Below are positions 1 through 11,332 of a DNA stretch of 64,000 nt, piece after piece. The notes below the pieces were generated by a model that was not told where the DNA came from, did no database searches, and saw only the letters and a program-made list of their open reading frames with translations. A program made the position numbers and the translations under genes. The number at the start of each line of letters is the position of its first letter. Within the stretch, counting starts at the first letter, position 1. Origin of the DNA: Nicotiana tabacum (Eukaryota; Streptophyta; Magnoliopsida; Solanales; Solanaceae); NCBI RefSeq assembly GCF_000715075.1, contig NC_134087.1:154677436-154741435 (forward strand), in the 5' to 3' direction.

Positions 1-196
1 ATATAAGCTAGGGATCTCTTGGTATCCCGAGGATCTCTCGGTATCCTCAATATATGTGCGGGGGATCTCCCGGGAATCTAACCCGTAGTCCCAAAGTAAA
101 TGTGCAGGGGGAATCTCCCAGGAATCTAACCCGTAGTCCCAAAGTATATGTGCAGGGGGAATCTCCCGGGAATCTAACGCGTAGTCCCAATTTAAA
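1..196 (-). repeat. LTR minisatellite (partial, left LTR)
   Basis: Tandem units of about 48-50 bp. The left units carry the motif GGGATCTCTTGGTATCCCGA, the right units GGGGAATCTCCCGGGAATC followed by CCCGTAGTCCC. The complete block is seen in the middle LTR at 7930-8214. Confidence 0.85.
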
Positions 197-1032
197 ACAC
201 AGAGCAGCAACACAAGAATATTAAATTAAACGTTAATTTCGTACCAAGTAAACATTTACTTCTAGCCTAACATGCTTCACGTAATGCAATTCAGGCAATT
301 TAAGCAAATAGGCAATTAAACCAACTAAACATGCCTTTCTAGACTAGCAACATGCTAAATTCACAAGTAGAATAAAACAAGAAAAGAACTCAATTGAAAT
401 ACTTAAGGAAAAACCGGATTTTCAACAATTAGCTCAAGTACGCGCTCGTCACCTCACGTACAGGGCATTTAAATTATCAAATATAGCACATCCTAAGGGG
501 AAAGATCCCCCACACAAGGTTAGACAAGCCACTTACCTCGAACCGGCTCAAAATCAACTAGAAACCACGCTTTTGCCACGAGTATCCAACTCCAAATGGC
601 CCAAATCTAATCAATTCAATTGCATATCGTAAATATCATCTCAAACAAATGATCCTATGTTTTAATTCAAAGCTAATACAAGAAATTATGGAAAATGACC
701 AAAACGCCCCTCGGGCCCACATCTCGGAATCGGTAAAAATTTATATTCCCAGAAACCTCGCACTCTCACGAGTCTAACCATACAAAAATTATAAATTCCG
801 ACACTATTTGGTCCTTTAAATCATCATTTTACACTTTTGAAAGGTTTCACAATTTTCTTTCCAAATTCCCTCTCAAATCACGAATTAAATGATGAATTCA
901 GTGTTAGATTCATGTATTCTACCAAATCTGAGTTAAAATCACTTACCCCAATGAATTTCTGGAAAAACCTTCGAAACATTGCCAAAATCCGAGCTCTCTA
1001 GGTCAAATTATTAAATAAAACCCAAAATCTCG

Positions 1033-1040
1033 TATTTATA
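1033..1040 (-). promoter_or_regulatory. Predicted TATA box of left Tekay LTR
   Basis: The minus strand reads CCTATAAATACGAG here, a good plant TATA box within the LTR, so transcription would start about 30 bp further left. The same box lies at 9051-9058 and 17073-17080 in the other LTRs. No mapped transcript is available. Confidence 0.55.
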
Positions 1041-2134
1041 GGTATCCCTCAGGTTTCCAGCTACTGCGGGCCGCACCAAAACTCACGCGGTCCGTGCAAG
1101 CCAGTGCGGTCCGCGCAAAGGCAACGTGCGGCCGCATAGGCCTCCCTCTGCAGTGACAGGCTTTAGTATTTTGGCCATAACGTTTATTACATATGTCCAA
1201 TTTGTGATATCTTTATCTTTCTAGAAACTAGACACGAAGGGATACAACTTTCATTTTTGAATCACCCCAAAATTCCTTATAGATCAAAAGATATGAGCTT
1301 GCGAAGTAGGACCAGAGGGAGGGCCCTTCACCGCGGCCGCGCCCCACTTTGTGCGGTCCGCGCGACGCCTACCGCGGCCACGCCCGCTTTTGTGCAGTCC
1401 GCACAACACTCAACGCGGGTGCACTAATTTTTGTGCAGACCGCGTGAGTGAGTTCTGGGGCCTGCAACCCCTGTAGACCTGCTACAACTATGATTTTTGC
1501 ACTAAAACATCCCGGAACCTACCCGGAACTCCCGGAACTTCAAACCAATTATACCAACACATCCCATGACATCGTTCAAACTTGATCAACACTTCGGAAT
1601 GCTTATAACAACATCAAATCACCAATTTCACATAGGATTCAAGCCTAAGAACTCCAAGAACTCTTAAATTATGTTTTCGATCAAAAACTGTATCAAATCT
1701 CGTCCGAATGACCTGAAATTTTGCACACACATCCCAAATGACATGAAGGAGCTACTGAAACTTCCGGAAATTCCATTCCGACCCTCGGATCAAAATATCA
1801 CTATCGGACCGGAAACTTCAAAAATTCAAACTACGGCATTTCAAGCCTAAATTAGCTACGGACCTCCAAAACACATTCCGAACACGCTCCCAGCCCCAAA
1901 TTCACCTAACGGAGCTAACAGAACCGTCAGATTTTCATTCCGAGGCTGTCTCCCCACTGTTCCGACTTCGGTCAACTTTCTAACACTTAAGCTCTCATTT
2001 AGGGATTAAGTGTCCCAAAACTCCTCAAAACTCAAAACCGAGCATCCCAACAAATCACATTAGCAGAAATAAACTTGGGGAAAGCAGTTAATAGGGGATC
2101 GGGGCATTAATTCTTACGACGACCGGCCGAGTCA

Positions 2135-2581
2135 TCACGTCCTCCTACACTTAAACATTCGTTCGTCCTCGAACGAGCATAGAGACATACCTGAAGTAGT
2201 GAAAAGATGAGGGTAATGGCTACGCATATCCTGCTCGGTCTCCCAGGTCGCCTCCTCGACCGGCTGGCCCCGCCACTGAACCTTTATCGAAAAAATGTTC
2301 TTTGACCTCAACTTTCTAACTTGCCTGTCCAATATTGCCACTGGCTCCTCAACATAGGATAGATCCTTGTCCAGCCGGACTGAACTGAAATCCAGCACGT
2401 GCGACGGGTCACCGTGATACCTCCGGAGCATCGAAACATGAAATACTGGATGCACTCCTGCCAAGTTGGGAGGTAAGGCAAGCTCATAAGCAACCTCCCC
2501 AACTCGCCTCAATATCTCAAAAGGGCCAATAAACCTTGGACTCAACTTCCCTTTCTTCCAAAATCTCATGACGCCCTTCAT
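2135..2581 (-). pseudogene. pol: Tekay copy 1: integrase C-terminal region and chromodomain (pol 3' end)
   Basis: A 148-residue open segment. Residues 1-70 match the integrase C-terminal region (SPRFIGPFEILRRVGEVAY, then HPVFHVSMLRRY). Residues 85-125 match a chromodomain ending WRGQPVEEATWE, which in chromoviruses is thought to steer integration toward marked chromatin. The final stop codon TGA is the first three bases of the LTR, so coding sequence, polypurine tract and LTR edge overlap, as is usual for this group. It is separated from the upstream integrase core by a frameshift near 2580-2600, so it is the tail of a broken polyprotein; the ATG at 2581 is simply an internal Met. Confidence 0.88.
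2138..2147 (-). other. Polypurine tract of Tekay copy 1
   Basis: The minus strand reads TAGGAGGACG immediately before the LTR start at 2137. This purine run would prime plus-strand DNA synthesis. Just upstream on the minus strand (2161-2177) lies CTCGTTCGAGGACGAAC, a motif shared with the other elements in this window. Confidence 0.75.
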
Positions 2582-3311
2582 AGGCGAAACTCGAAGTGAA
2601 CCCGCCCACCAACCATATAGGAAACATCACGAACTTTCCGGTCCGCGTAACTCTTCTGTCTGGACTGGGTTGTACGGAGTCTGTCTTGAATCACCTTAAC
2701 CTTTTCCAAGGCACCCTGAACTAAGTCCGTGCCCAATAATCTAGCCTCGCCCGGCTCAAACCAACCCACCGGAGATCTACAACGTCTCCCATATAAAACC
2801 TCATACGGTGCCATCTGAATACTGGACTGATAGCTGTTGTTGTAAGAAAACTCCGCCAATGGAAAGAACTGATCTCAAGACCCTCCAAACTCAATCACAC
2901 ACGCGCAGAGCATATCCTCAAGAATCTGAGTAGTGCACTCGGACTGTCCGTCTGTTTGAGGGTGAAATGCTATACTCAACTCAACCGAGTACCTAACTCA
3001 TGCTGAACGGCCCTCCAGAACCGTGATGTGAACTAAGTACCTCTATCTGAGATGATGGAAACCGGGATACCATGCAGACGAACAATCTCCCAGATATAGA
3101 TCTCCGCCAACCGCTTTGAGGAATAAGTAGTACACACAGGAATAAAGTGAGCGGACTTGGTCAGCCGATCCACAATCACCCAAATAGCATCGAACTTTCT
3201 CAAAGTCCGTGGGAGCCCAACTACAAAGTCTATGGTGATCCGCTCCCACTTCCACTCCGGAATCTCTATCTGTTGAAGTAACCCACATGGTCTCTGGTGC
3301 TCACACTTCAC
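2578..3311 (-). pseudogene. pol: Tekay copy 1: integrase catalytic core
   Basis: The minus strand encodes an integrase core in pieces. The segment 3311-3033 contains TIDFVVGLPRTLRKFDAIWV (first catalytic Asp) and ends ISDRGT (second catalytic Asp) before a TAG. The QTDGQSE segment with the third catalytic acid lies near 2940-2960 in a frame with other lesions. The segment 2859-2578 carries the conserved YNNSYQSSIQMAPYEVLYGR and GWFEPGEARL motifs. At least one nonsense codon and two frameshifts separate the pieces, so no functional integrase can be made. The zinc-binding N-terminal part is in the preceding RT segment. Confidence 0.87.
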
Positions 3312-3314
3312 CTG

Positions 3315-5077
3315 CTAACAATTGAGGCACCGAGCTACAAATCCAACTATATCCTTCTTCATCCGCCTCCACCAATAGTGCTGCCTCAAATCCTGATTCA
3401 TCTTCGCAGTACCTGGATGAATAGAATACCGCGAACTATGAACCTCCCCCAATATCAACTCCCGAATACCATCAACATTGGGTACACAGACCCTACCCTG
3501 CATCCTCAATACCCCATCATCACCAATAGTCACATCTCTGGCATCACCGTGCTGAACCTTGTCCTTGAGGACAAGCAAATGAGGGTCATCATACTGCCGC
3601 TCCCTGATACGGTCAAATAAGAAAGACCGAGAAACCACACAAGCTAGGACTCGACTGGGCTTTGAAAGGTCCAATCTCACAAACTGGCTGGCTAAGGCCT
3701 GAACATCCATTGCCATAGGCCTCTCTGATGCTGGTAGATATGCCAAACTCCCCAAGCTCTCCGGCCGGCGACTCAAATCATCGACCACCACATTGGCCTT
3801 GCCTGGGTGATACAAGATAGTGATGTCATAGTCCTTCAGCAACTCTAACCACCTCCTCTGGCGCAAATTTAGATCCTTTTGCTTGAACAAGTGCTGCAAG
3901 CTCTGATGGTCAGTATAAATCTCACAAGGCACACCGTATAAGTAATGGCGCCAAATCTTCAGGACGTGAACAATGGAAGCTAACTCAAGGTCGTGAACAT
4001 GGTAGTTCTTCTCATGTATCTTCAACTGTCTGGACGCGTAGGGAATCACCCTACCATCCTGCATCAACACCGCTCCAAGGCCAACCCTCGAGGCATCACA
4101 ATAGACTGTATAAGACCCCGAACCTGTAGGCAGTATCAAAATTGGGGTTGTGGTCAAGGCTGTCTTGAGCTTCTGAAAGCTCACCTCACACTCCTCCGTC
4201 CACTGAAATGGAGCACCCTTCTGGGTCAACCTAGTCATAGAGGCTGCAATCGATGAAAACACCTCCACAAAATGACAGTAGTAGCCAGCCAAACCAAGGA
4301 AACTGCGGATCTCGGTAGCTAAGGATGGTCTGCGCCAACTCTGCACGGCCTCTATCTTCTTCGGATCCACCTGAATACCTTCACTTGATATCACGTGGCC
4401 TAAGAATGCCACTGAATCCAACCAAAACTCACATTTCGAGAACTTAGCATATAACTTCTTCTCTCTCAGAGTCTGAAGCACAGTTCCTAGGTGCTGCTCA
4501 TGATCTTCCCGGCTCCGGGAATACACCAGAATATGATAAATAAAGACAATGATGAACGAGTCAAGATATGGCCGGAACACACTGTGCATCAAATGCATAA
4601 AGGCTGCTGGGGCGTTGGTCAGCCCAAATGACATAACAAGGAACTCGTAATGGCCATACCGAGTCCTGAAAGCAGTCTTTGGGATATCTGGTTCCCGAAT
4701 CTTCAATTGATGGTAACCTGAGCGCAAATCAATCTTAGAAAACACCCGTGCACCCTGAAGCTAGTCAAATAGATCATCAATACGAGGCAAAGGATAACGG
4801 TTCTTAACTGTAACTTTGTACAATTGACGATAATCAATACACATACGCATAAAACCATCCTTTTTCTTCACAAACAAGATAGGAGCACCCCAAGGTGATA
4901 CACTGGGCCGAATAAACCCTTATCAAGCAATTGTTGTAACTGATCCTTCAAATCCTTCAACTCAGGAGGAGTCGTACGATATGGGGGAATAGAAATGGGC
5001 TGAGTGCCCGGCAACATATCAATGCTAAAATCAATATCTCTATCAGGCGGCATTCCTGGAAGATCAGCTGGAAACAC
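3315..5077 (-). pseudogene. pol: Tekay copy 1: reverse transcriptase, RNase H and integrase zinc finger
   Basis: The 476-residue segment 4745-3315 covers the RT palm from [15 protein letters not shown], then RNase H (Asp in [15 protein letters not shown], Glu in DLELASIV, Asp in IYTDHQS, and VVDDLSRR), then the integrase HHCC finger ending CLNC before TAG. The segment 5077-4868 holds the RT N-terminus ([28 protein letters not shown]) and goes out of frame near 4917, apparently by loss of one T. The RT catalytic motif, normally F-I-D-D, reads [11 protein letters not shown]: both metal-binding aspartates are replaced (codons at 4533-4538). This RT would be dead even if the frames were intact. 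Confidence 0.92.
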
Positions 5078-5600
5078 ATCGGGAAAAATCCCGTACTACT
5101 GGAACTGAATCAACTGAAGGAGTATCAATACTGACGTCTCTCACATAAGCTAAATACGCGGCACACCCCTTTCCAACCATACGCCGAGCTTTAAGAAAAG
5201 AGATAACTCTACTGGGAGTGTGATATAAAGTACCACTCCACTCAACACGCAAAATACCTAGCATAGCCAGCATCACGGTCTTGGCGTGACAATCATGAAT
5301 AGCATAATGGGGAGACAACCAGTCCATGCCCAGAATAATATCAAGATCAACCATGTTGAGTAACAATAGATCTGCTCTGGTCTCAAAACCATGAATAGTA
5401 ACCAAACACGACCGATAAATGCGGTCCACAACAAGAGAATCTCCTACAGGAGTAGAAACATAAACAGGAGAACTCAATGAATCTCGGGCTACACCCAAAT
5501 ACGGAGCAAAATAAGAAGACACATAAGAATAAGTGGAGCCTGGATCGAATAGAACCGATGTATCTCTGTGACAAACCAGTACAATACCTATGATAATGGA
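5064..5600 (-). pseudogene. pol: Tekay copy 1: aspartic protease region
   Basis: The minus-strand frame contains LFDPGSTYSYVS near 5520-5550, the chromovirus form of the retropepsin active site (D-P-G-S in place of D-S/T-G), followed by VYVSTPVGDSLVVDRIYRSC and LDIILGMDWLSPHYA. The frame is open to 5064 and then shifts relative to the RT N-terminus. A Trp codon at 5321-5319 is intact here but is a TAG in copy 2 (13339-13337). Gag lies in a different frame upstream, with a shift between 5760 and 5600. Confidence 0.85.
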
Positions 5601-5761
5601 ATCGGAGGCAACAACCTCCGTACGAGCAGGAATGGTATAATATCTGGCCTGGCCTCCCCTTCTAGGGTGACCGCTACCTCCCCGACCTCCACTTCTAGCT
5701 GGCTGAGTAGGTGGGGTAGTAACTGGAGTGTAACCATAGCCTGAGAACTCTGCGGGGCACG

Positions 5762-7075
5762 CTATGGCTGAGAAGTCTGTGGAGGTGCACCCCTCCCAAG
5801 TCTAGGGCACTCCCTCACCAAGTGGCGTGTGTCACCACACTCGAAACAAACTCTGGGAGGATGTGGTGGTTGTGACTGGCTAGGGCCAGGTCTGCTAGAC
5901 TGACCTCTGAAAGCACCCCGCGCAGGAGGCGCGCTAGAAAACGGAGGTGCATAATATGGCTCCTTAGATCTGGGAGGAGTTGGAGCATTACTGGCTGCTG
6001 GAAGAGATGAATGAATGGGGCGACACATATAGCCCCTACCATGACGACCTGCAGCTGGGGTACGGGCACCAGAATAATGGCCCGACTCACGAGACCTCCT
6101 GGCCTCCCTCTCCTCTCTCTCCCTAGTATGCATACCCTCAATCCTCCTAGCAATGCTCACCACCTGCTGATAAGAAATGTCCATCTCCAACTCACGAGCC
6201 ATGCTAGATCTGATGGGAGGAATAAGCCCCTCAATAAACTGGAGAACCCTCTCGCGGACAGTAGCAACCAAGGCTGATGCATGCCAAGCCAATCTGGTGT
6301 AACATATAGCATACTCTGAAACAGTCATAGCTCCCTTGCGCAAATGCTCAAACTCTGCGCGCCATGAGTCCCTAAGGCTCAGAGGAACTCTCTCTCTCAA
6401 GAACATATCTGAGAACTGGGTCCAAGTCAGTGAACCAGCCTCGTCTAGACTGTCTAACTCATAGGTGCGCCACTACTCATAGGCGGCTCCCCGAAGTTGG
6501 AAAGAAGTGAAGGAAACCCCGCTCGATCCGGTAATACCCATAGTGCGAAGAATACGGTGGCAATCCTCTAGAAATCCCAAGGCATCATCTGTCGCTAGTC
6601 CACTGAAAATCGGAGGATCATACTTCTTGAACCTCTCGAGTCTCCGCTGCTCATCCTCAGAAGCAGCTGCCCCATCCTCGGGCTGAACTGGTACTGTAGT
6701 CTGTATAGGAATGATCTATGTGACCTGCTCAACCTGCACTCGCTGATCAGGAGTGCGTGCGGCGGGAGTCTGTGCCCCTCCCCCGGCCTGGGATGTGGCT
6801 GCAGCAAGGGGAAACAACCCTTCCTGAGCCAGCGTGGTGTACATACTCATAAACTGTGTCAATGTCTCCTGAAGGGCTAGAGTAGTAGTGGTTGTAGGCG
6901 TGTCGGGTGCCTGAACTCTGGATGGATCTGCTAGCAGTACCTCAGCGGCATCTCGCGTAGGTGCTCTAGCTGCACCCCATGCGCGTCCACGACCTCTGCC
7001 CCGACCCCTGCCTCTGATGGCTGTAAGAGGGGGTGCGGGTGCCTAATCGTCCCGAGTAACACGTGTCCTCACCAT
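5762..7075 (-). pseudogene. gag: Tekay copy 1: gag (capsid/nucleocapsid)
   Basis: Starts at an ATG at 7075-7073 (MVRTRVTR), the same start as in element D. One frame is readable from 7075 to 5762, interrupted only by TAG codons at 7045-7043 (codon 11), 6718-6716 and 6475-6473 and ended by TAG at 5764-5762. The capsid homology region includes WRAEFEHLRKGAMTVSEYA and LEMDISYQQVVSIARRIEG. An RNA-binding zinc knuckle CFECGDTRHLVREC (CX2CX4HX4C) is intact near the C-terminus, after a Pro/Ser/Arg-rich linker. Gag would form the virus-like particle in the cytoplasm, but this copy cannot be translated past codon 10. Confidence 0.9.
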
Positions 7076-7261
7076 CTGTGAGAGAATAGAAGACAGAAGT
7101 TTAGAATTGATGTCAAAAATATCGTACGACAAGGAGATCAATGAAGTGAAGAATTTTCCTAAACAGTTACATAGCCTTTCGTAGATAAGTACAGACATCT
7201 CCGTACCGATCACCGAGACTCTAATAAACTGGCCTGTGTTCTGTGACTCCTATGAACCTAG

Positions 7262-7277
7262 AGCTCTGATAACAACT
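7262..7277 (-). other. Primer binding site of Tekay copy 1
   Basis: Reading minus, the LTR ends ...GTCGTGATA and is followed by AGTTGTTATCAGAGCTC, close to the initiator-tRNA-Met binding site TGGTATCAGAGC common in plant chromoviruses. Element D has AGTTGGTATTGGAGCC in the same place (51039-51054). The 186 bp between this site and the gag start (7076-7261) look like untranslated leader. Confidence 0.75.
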
Positions 7278-7929
7278 TATCACGACTATAGTTCACCAAC
7301 CATGAACATGTCATGACGGCACCTAGTCTCCGTGACCAGGTAAGCCTAGCACTTGCGGAAACATAATAATTGCGAAAAAAATAGAATACCATATTTAATT
7401 ATCTAAAAAGGAAATTGTACTGAATGCCGCTCGGCATATACGACTCAATATCTCAAGACTAAAACAATCCCAAAACCCGGAAACTCACGGGAAAACACAT
7501 GCTACAGAAATGTATAGTGAGGCTCCAAACTCCAGAATATCTAATAAACGGAAGGAAAGAGAACTAAGTACTAAAGATAGAATAAAGAGGGAGACTCGTC
7601 GGTCTGCGGACGCAGCAGATCTACCTCGAAGTCTCTGTAGTCCTCCTGCCTCACTAATAGTGCACTTGAGTAGAGGTACGTGGATCTGCACATGAAAAAC
7701 ATGCGCAGAAAAGGCGTGAGTGCACCACAGCGGTACTCAGTAAGTGCCAAACCTAACCTCGGTTGGGTAGTGATGAGGAAGGTCAGGGCCCTACTGAGCT
7801 TATATAAAATATAAAGATGACAGGATAAGATAAGTAGTGCAATTGAGAACCTACAGTAAGAATCTATGTAGGATAATAAGAGTACAATAACGGAAACAAT
7901 GATGAAAGCAAACCATAAGGAAAGTAACC

Positions 7930-8214
7930 GGGGATCTCTAAGTATCCCGAGGATCTCTTAGTATCCTCGACATGTACTAGGGATCTCTTGGAATCCCGAG
8001 GATCTCTCGGTATCCTCAATATAAGCTAGGGATCTCTTGGTATCCCGAGGATCTCTCGGTATCCTCAATATATGTGCGGGGGATCTCCCGGGAATCTAAC
8101 CCGTAGTCCCAAAGTAAATGTGCAGGGGGAATCTCCCAGGAATCTAACCCGTAGTCCCAAAGTATATGTGCAGGGGGAATCTCCCGGGAATCTAACGCGT
8201 AGTCCCAATTTAAA
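7930..8214 (-). repeat. LTR minisatellite with two unit types
   Basis: About six units of 47-50 bp. Three have GGGATCTCT-GGTATCCCGAGG-type cores (about 7930-8077) and three have GGGGAATCTCCCGGGAATC with CCCGTAGTCCC (about 8078-8214). Both types start GGGG(A)ATCTC and have the same length, suggesting one ancestral unit. The short reading frames across it come from the repeat and are not genes. Confidence 0.88.
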
Positions 8215-9050
8215 ACACAGAGCAGCAACACAAGAATATTAAATTAAACGTTAATTTCGTACCAAGTAAACATTTACTTCTAGCCTAACATGCTTCACGT
8301 AATGCAATTCAGGCAATTTAAGCAAATAGGCAATTAAACCAACTAAACATGCCTTTCTAGACTAGCAACATGCTAAATTCACAAGTAGAATAAAACAAGA
8401 AAAGAACTCAATTGAAATACTTAAGGAAAAACCGGATTTTCAACAATTAGCTCAAGTACGCGCTCGTCACCTCACGTACAGGGCATTTAAATTATCAAAT
8501 ATAGCACATCCTAAGGGGAAAGATCCCCCACACAAGGTTAGACAAGCCACTTACCTCGAACCGGCTCAAAATCAACTAGAAACCACGCTTTTGCCACGAG
8601 TATCCAACTCCAAATGGCCCAAATCTAATCAATTCAATTGCATATCGTAAATATCATCTCAAACAAATGATCCTATGTTTTAATTCAAAGCTAATACAAG
8701 AAATTATGGAAAATGACCAAAACGCCCCTCGGGCCCACATCTCGGAATCGGTAAAAATTTATATTCCCAGAAACCTCGCACTCTCACGAGTCTAACCATA
8801 CAAAAATTATAAATTCCGACACTATTTGGTCCTTTAAATCATCATTTTACACTTTTGAAAGGTTTCACAATTTTCTTTCCAAATTCCCTCTCAAATCACG
8901 AATTAAATGATGAATTCAGTGTTAGATTCATGTATTCTACCAAATCTGAGTTAAAATCACTTACCCCAATGAATTTCTGGAAAAACCTTCGAAACATTGC
9001 CAAAATCCGAGCTCTCTAGGTCAAATTATTAAATAAAACCCAAAATCTCG

Positions 9051-9058
9051 TATTTATA
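9051..9058 (-). promoter_or_regulatory. Predicted TATA box of middle Tekay LTR
   Basis: TATAAATA on the minus strand, same context as at 1033-1040. This LTR would drive copy 1. Confidence 0.55.
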
Positions 9059-10152
9059 GGTATCCCTCAGGTTTCCAGCTACTGCGGGCCGCACCAAAAC
9101 TCACGCGGTCCGTGCAAGCCAGTGCGGTCCGCGCAAAGGCAACGTGCGGCCGCATAGGCCTCCCTCTGCAGTGACAGGCTTTAGTATTTTGGCCATAACG
9201 TTTATTACATATGTCCAATTTGTGATATCTTTATCTTTCTAGAAACTAGACACGAAGGGATACAACTTTCATTTTTGAATCACCCCAAAATTCCTTATAG
9301 ATCAAAAGATATGAGCTTGCGAAGTAGGACCAGAGGGAGGGCCCTTCACCGCGGCCGCGCCCCACTTTGTGCGGTCCGCGCGACGCCTACCGCGGCCACG
9401 CCCGCTTTTGTGCAGTCCGCACAACACTCAACGCGGGTGCACTAATTTTTGTGCAGACCGCGTGAGTGAGTTCTGGGGCCTGCAACCCCTGTAGACCTGC
9501 TACAACTATGATTTTTGCACTAAAACATCCCGGAACCTACCCGGAACTCCCGGAACTTCAAACCAATTATACCAACACATCCCATGACATCGTTCAAACT
9601 TGATCAACACTTCGGAATGCTTATAACAACATCAAATCACCAATTTCACATAGGATTCAAGCCTAAGAACTCCAAGAACTCTTAAATTATGTTTTCGATC
9701 AAAAACTGTATCAAATCTCGTCCGAATGACCTGAAATTTTGCACACACATCCCAAATGACATGAAGGAGCTACTGAAACTTCCGGAAATTCCATTCCGAC
9801 CCTCGGATCAAAATATCACTATCGGACCGGAAACTTCAAAAATTCAAACTACGGCATTTCAAGCCTAAATTAGCTACGGACCTCCAAAACACATTCCGAA
9901 CACGCTCCCAGCCCCAAATTCACCTAACGGAGCTAACAGAACCGTCAGATTTTCATTCCGAGGCTGTCTCCCCACTGTTCCGACTTCGGTCAACTTTCTA
10001 ACACTTAAGCTCTCATTTAGGGATTAAGTGTCCCAAAACTCCTCAAAACTCAAAACCGAGCATCCCAACAAATCACATTAGCAGAAATAAACTTGGGGAA
10101 AGCAGTTAATAGGGGATCGGGGCATTAATTCTTACGACGACCGGCCGAGTCA

Positions 10153-10599
10153 TCACGTCCTCCTACACTTAAACATTCGTTCGTCCTCGAACGAGCATAG
10201 AGACATACCTGAAGTAGTGAAAAGATGAGGGTAATGGCTACGCATATCCTGCTCGGTCTCCCAGGTTGCCTCCTCGACCGGCTGGCCCCGCCACTGAACC
10301 TTTATCGAAAAAATGTTCTTTGACCTCAACTTTCTAACTTGCCTGTCCAATATTGCCACTGGCTCCTCAACATAGGATAGATCCTTGTCCAGCCGGACTG
10401 AACTGAAATCCAGCACGTGCGACGGGTCACCGTGATACCTCCGGAGCATCGAAACATGAAATACTGGATGCACTCCTGCCAAGTTGGGAGGTAAGGCAAG
10501 CTCATAAGCAACCTCCCCAACTCGCCTCAATATCTCAAAAGGGCCAATAAACCTTGGACTCAACTTCCCTTTCTTCCAAAATCTCATGACGCCCTTCAT
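10153..10599 (-). pseudogene. pol: Tekay copy 2: integrase C-terminus and chromodomain
   Basis: The translation is identical to that of 2135-2581, although the DNA has one silent C>T at 10267. The chromodomain (VQWRGQPVEEATWE) and the stop overlapping the LTR start at 10155 are both preserved. It is the tail of a frameshifted polyprotein. Confidence 0.88.
10156..10165 (-). other. Polypurine tract of Tekay copy 2
   Basis: TAGGAGGACG on the minus strand next to the LTR edge at 10155. The upstream motif CTCGTTCGAGGACGAAC is at 10179-10195. Confidence 0.72.
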
Positions 10600-11329
10600 A
10601 GGCGAAACTCGAAGTGAACCCGCCCACCAACCATATAGGAAACATCACGAACTTTCCGGTCCGCGTAACTCTTCTGTCTGGACTGGGTTGTACGGAGTCT
10701 GTCTTGAATCACCTTAACCTTTTCCAAGGCACCCTGAACTAAGTCCGTGCCCAATAATCTAGCCTCGCCCGGCTCAAACCAACCCACCGGAGATCTACAA
10801 CGTCTCCCATATAAAACCTCATACGGTGCCATCTGAATACTGGACTGATAGCTGTTGTTGTAAGAAAACTCCGCCAATGGAAAGAACTGATCTCAAGACC
10901 CTCCAAACTCAATCACACACGCGCAGAGCATATCCTCAAGAATCTGAGTAGTGCACTCGGACTGTCCGTCTGTTTGAGGGTGAAATGCTATACTCAACTC
11001 AACCGAGTACCTAACTCATGCTGAACGGCCCTCCAGAACCGTGATGTGAACTAAGTACCTCTATCTGAGATGATGGAAACCGGGATACCATGCAGACGAA
11101 CAATCTCCCAGATATAGATCTCCGCCAACCGCTTTGAGGAATAAGTAGTACACACAGGAATAAAGTGAGCGGACTTGGTCAGCCGATCCACAATCACCCA
11201 AATAGCATCGAACTTTCTCAAAGTCCGTGGGAGCCCAACTACAAAGTCTATGGTGATCCGCTCCCACTTCCACTCCGGAATCTCTATCTGTTGAAGTAAC
11301 CCACATGGTCTCTGGTGCTCACACTTCAC
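10596..11329 (-). pseudogene. pol: Tekay copy 2: integrase catalytic core
   Basis: Same pieces and same lesions as 2578-3311 in copy 1: catalytic Asp in TIDFVVGLP, second Asp in ISDRGT followed by TAG, then frameshifts before the SYNNSYQSS segment. Because the lesions are shared, they pre-date the duplication. Confidence 0.87.
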
Positions 11330-11332
11330 CTG

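Larger units (their letters stand above)
1..2137 (-). repeat. Left LTR of the Tekay array (3' LTR of copy 1, truncated by window edge)
   Basis: On the minus strand this LTR begins TGATGACTCGGCCGG at 2137, directly after the polypurine tract, and runs out of the window at position 1. It appears identical to 8019-10155 of the middle LTR. It holds a minisatellite at 1-196, a TATA box near 1033-1040 and two clusters of GC-rich GCGGTCCGC/GCGGCCGC motifs at about 1060-1140 and 1330-1450. Short reading frames inside it are spurious. Confidence 0.93.
1..10155 (-). mobile_element. Tekay-type Ty3/gypsy chromovirus, copy 1 of a tandem pair
   Basis: An LTR retrotransposon read on the minus strand: right LTR 7278-10155 (its 5' LTR), primer binding site, gag, protease, RT, RNase H, integrase, chromodomain, polypurine tract, left LTR 1-2137 (its 3' LTR, cut by the window edge). 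The domain order (integrase after RT/RNase H) and the C-terminal chromodomain define a chromovirus; the 2.9-kb LTRs and protein sequence suit the Tekay/Del clade best, which is an inference. All reading frames carry stops or frameshifts. The unit recurs at +8018/8019 bp with only about five differences over nearly 8 kb, and the right LTR is shared with copy 2. Confidence 0.93.
7278..10155 (-). repeat. Middle LTR shared by both Tekay copies
   Basis: A 2878-bp LTR acting as 5' LTR of copy 1 and 3' LTR of copy 2. Its left part (7278 to about 7972) is almost identical to the left part of the right LTR (15297-15991), with one change noted at 7834/15853. Its right part (8019-10155) looks identical to the left LTR (1-2137) and differs by a few percent from 16038-18177. 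It is therefore a recombinant LTR with a changeover at or just left of the minisatellite. Confidence 0.95.

Noticed and set aside
3297..3620. 107-residue plus-strand frame (and its copy at 11315-11638)
   Set aside because: It is antisense to the integrase zinc-finger and linker region of the Tekay pol gene; codon content is a by-product of that strand.
7930..8214. Possible CRISPR-like array
   Set aside because: The units are contiguous 47-50-bp minisatellite repeats without unique spacers, inside a eukaryotic LTR.
8016..8231. Repetitive 71-residue frame with DYGLDSREIPPAHLLW-type repeats
   Set aside because: It is a translation of the LTR minisatellite on the minus strand. The equivalent frames at 16035-16250 and 16007-16192 have the same cause.
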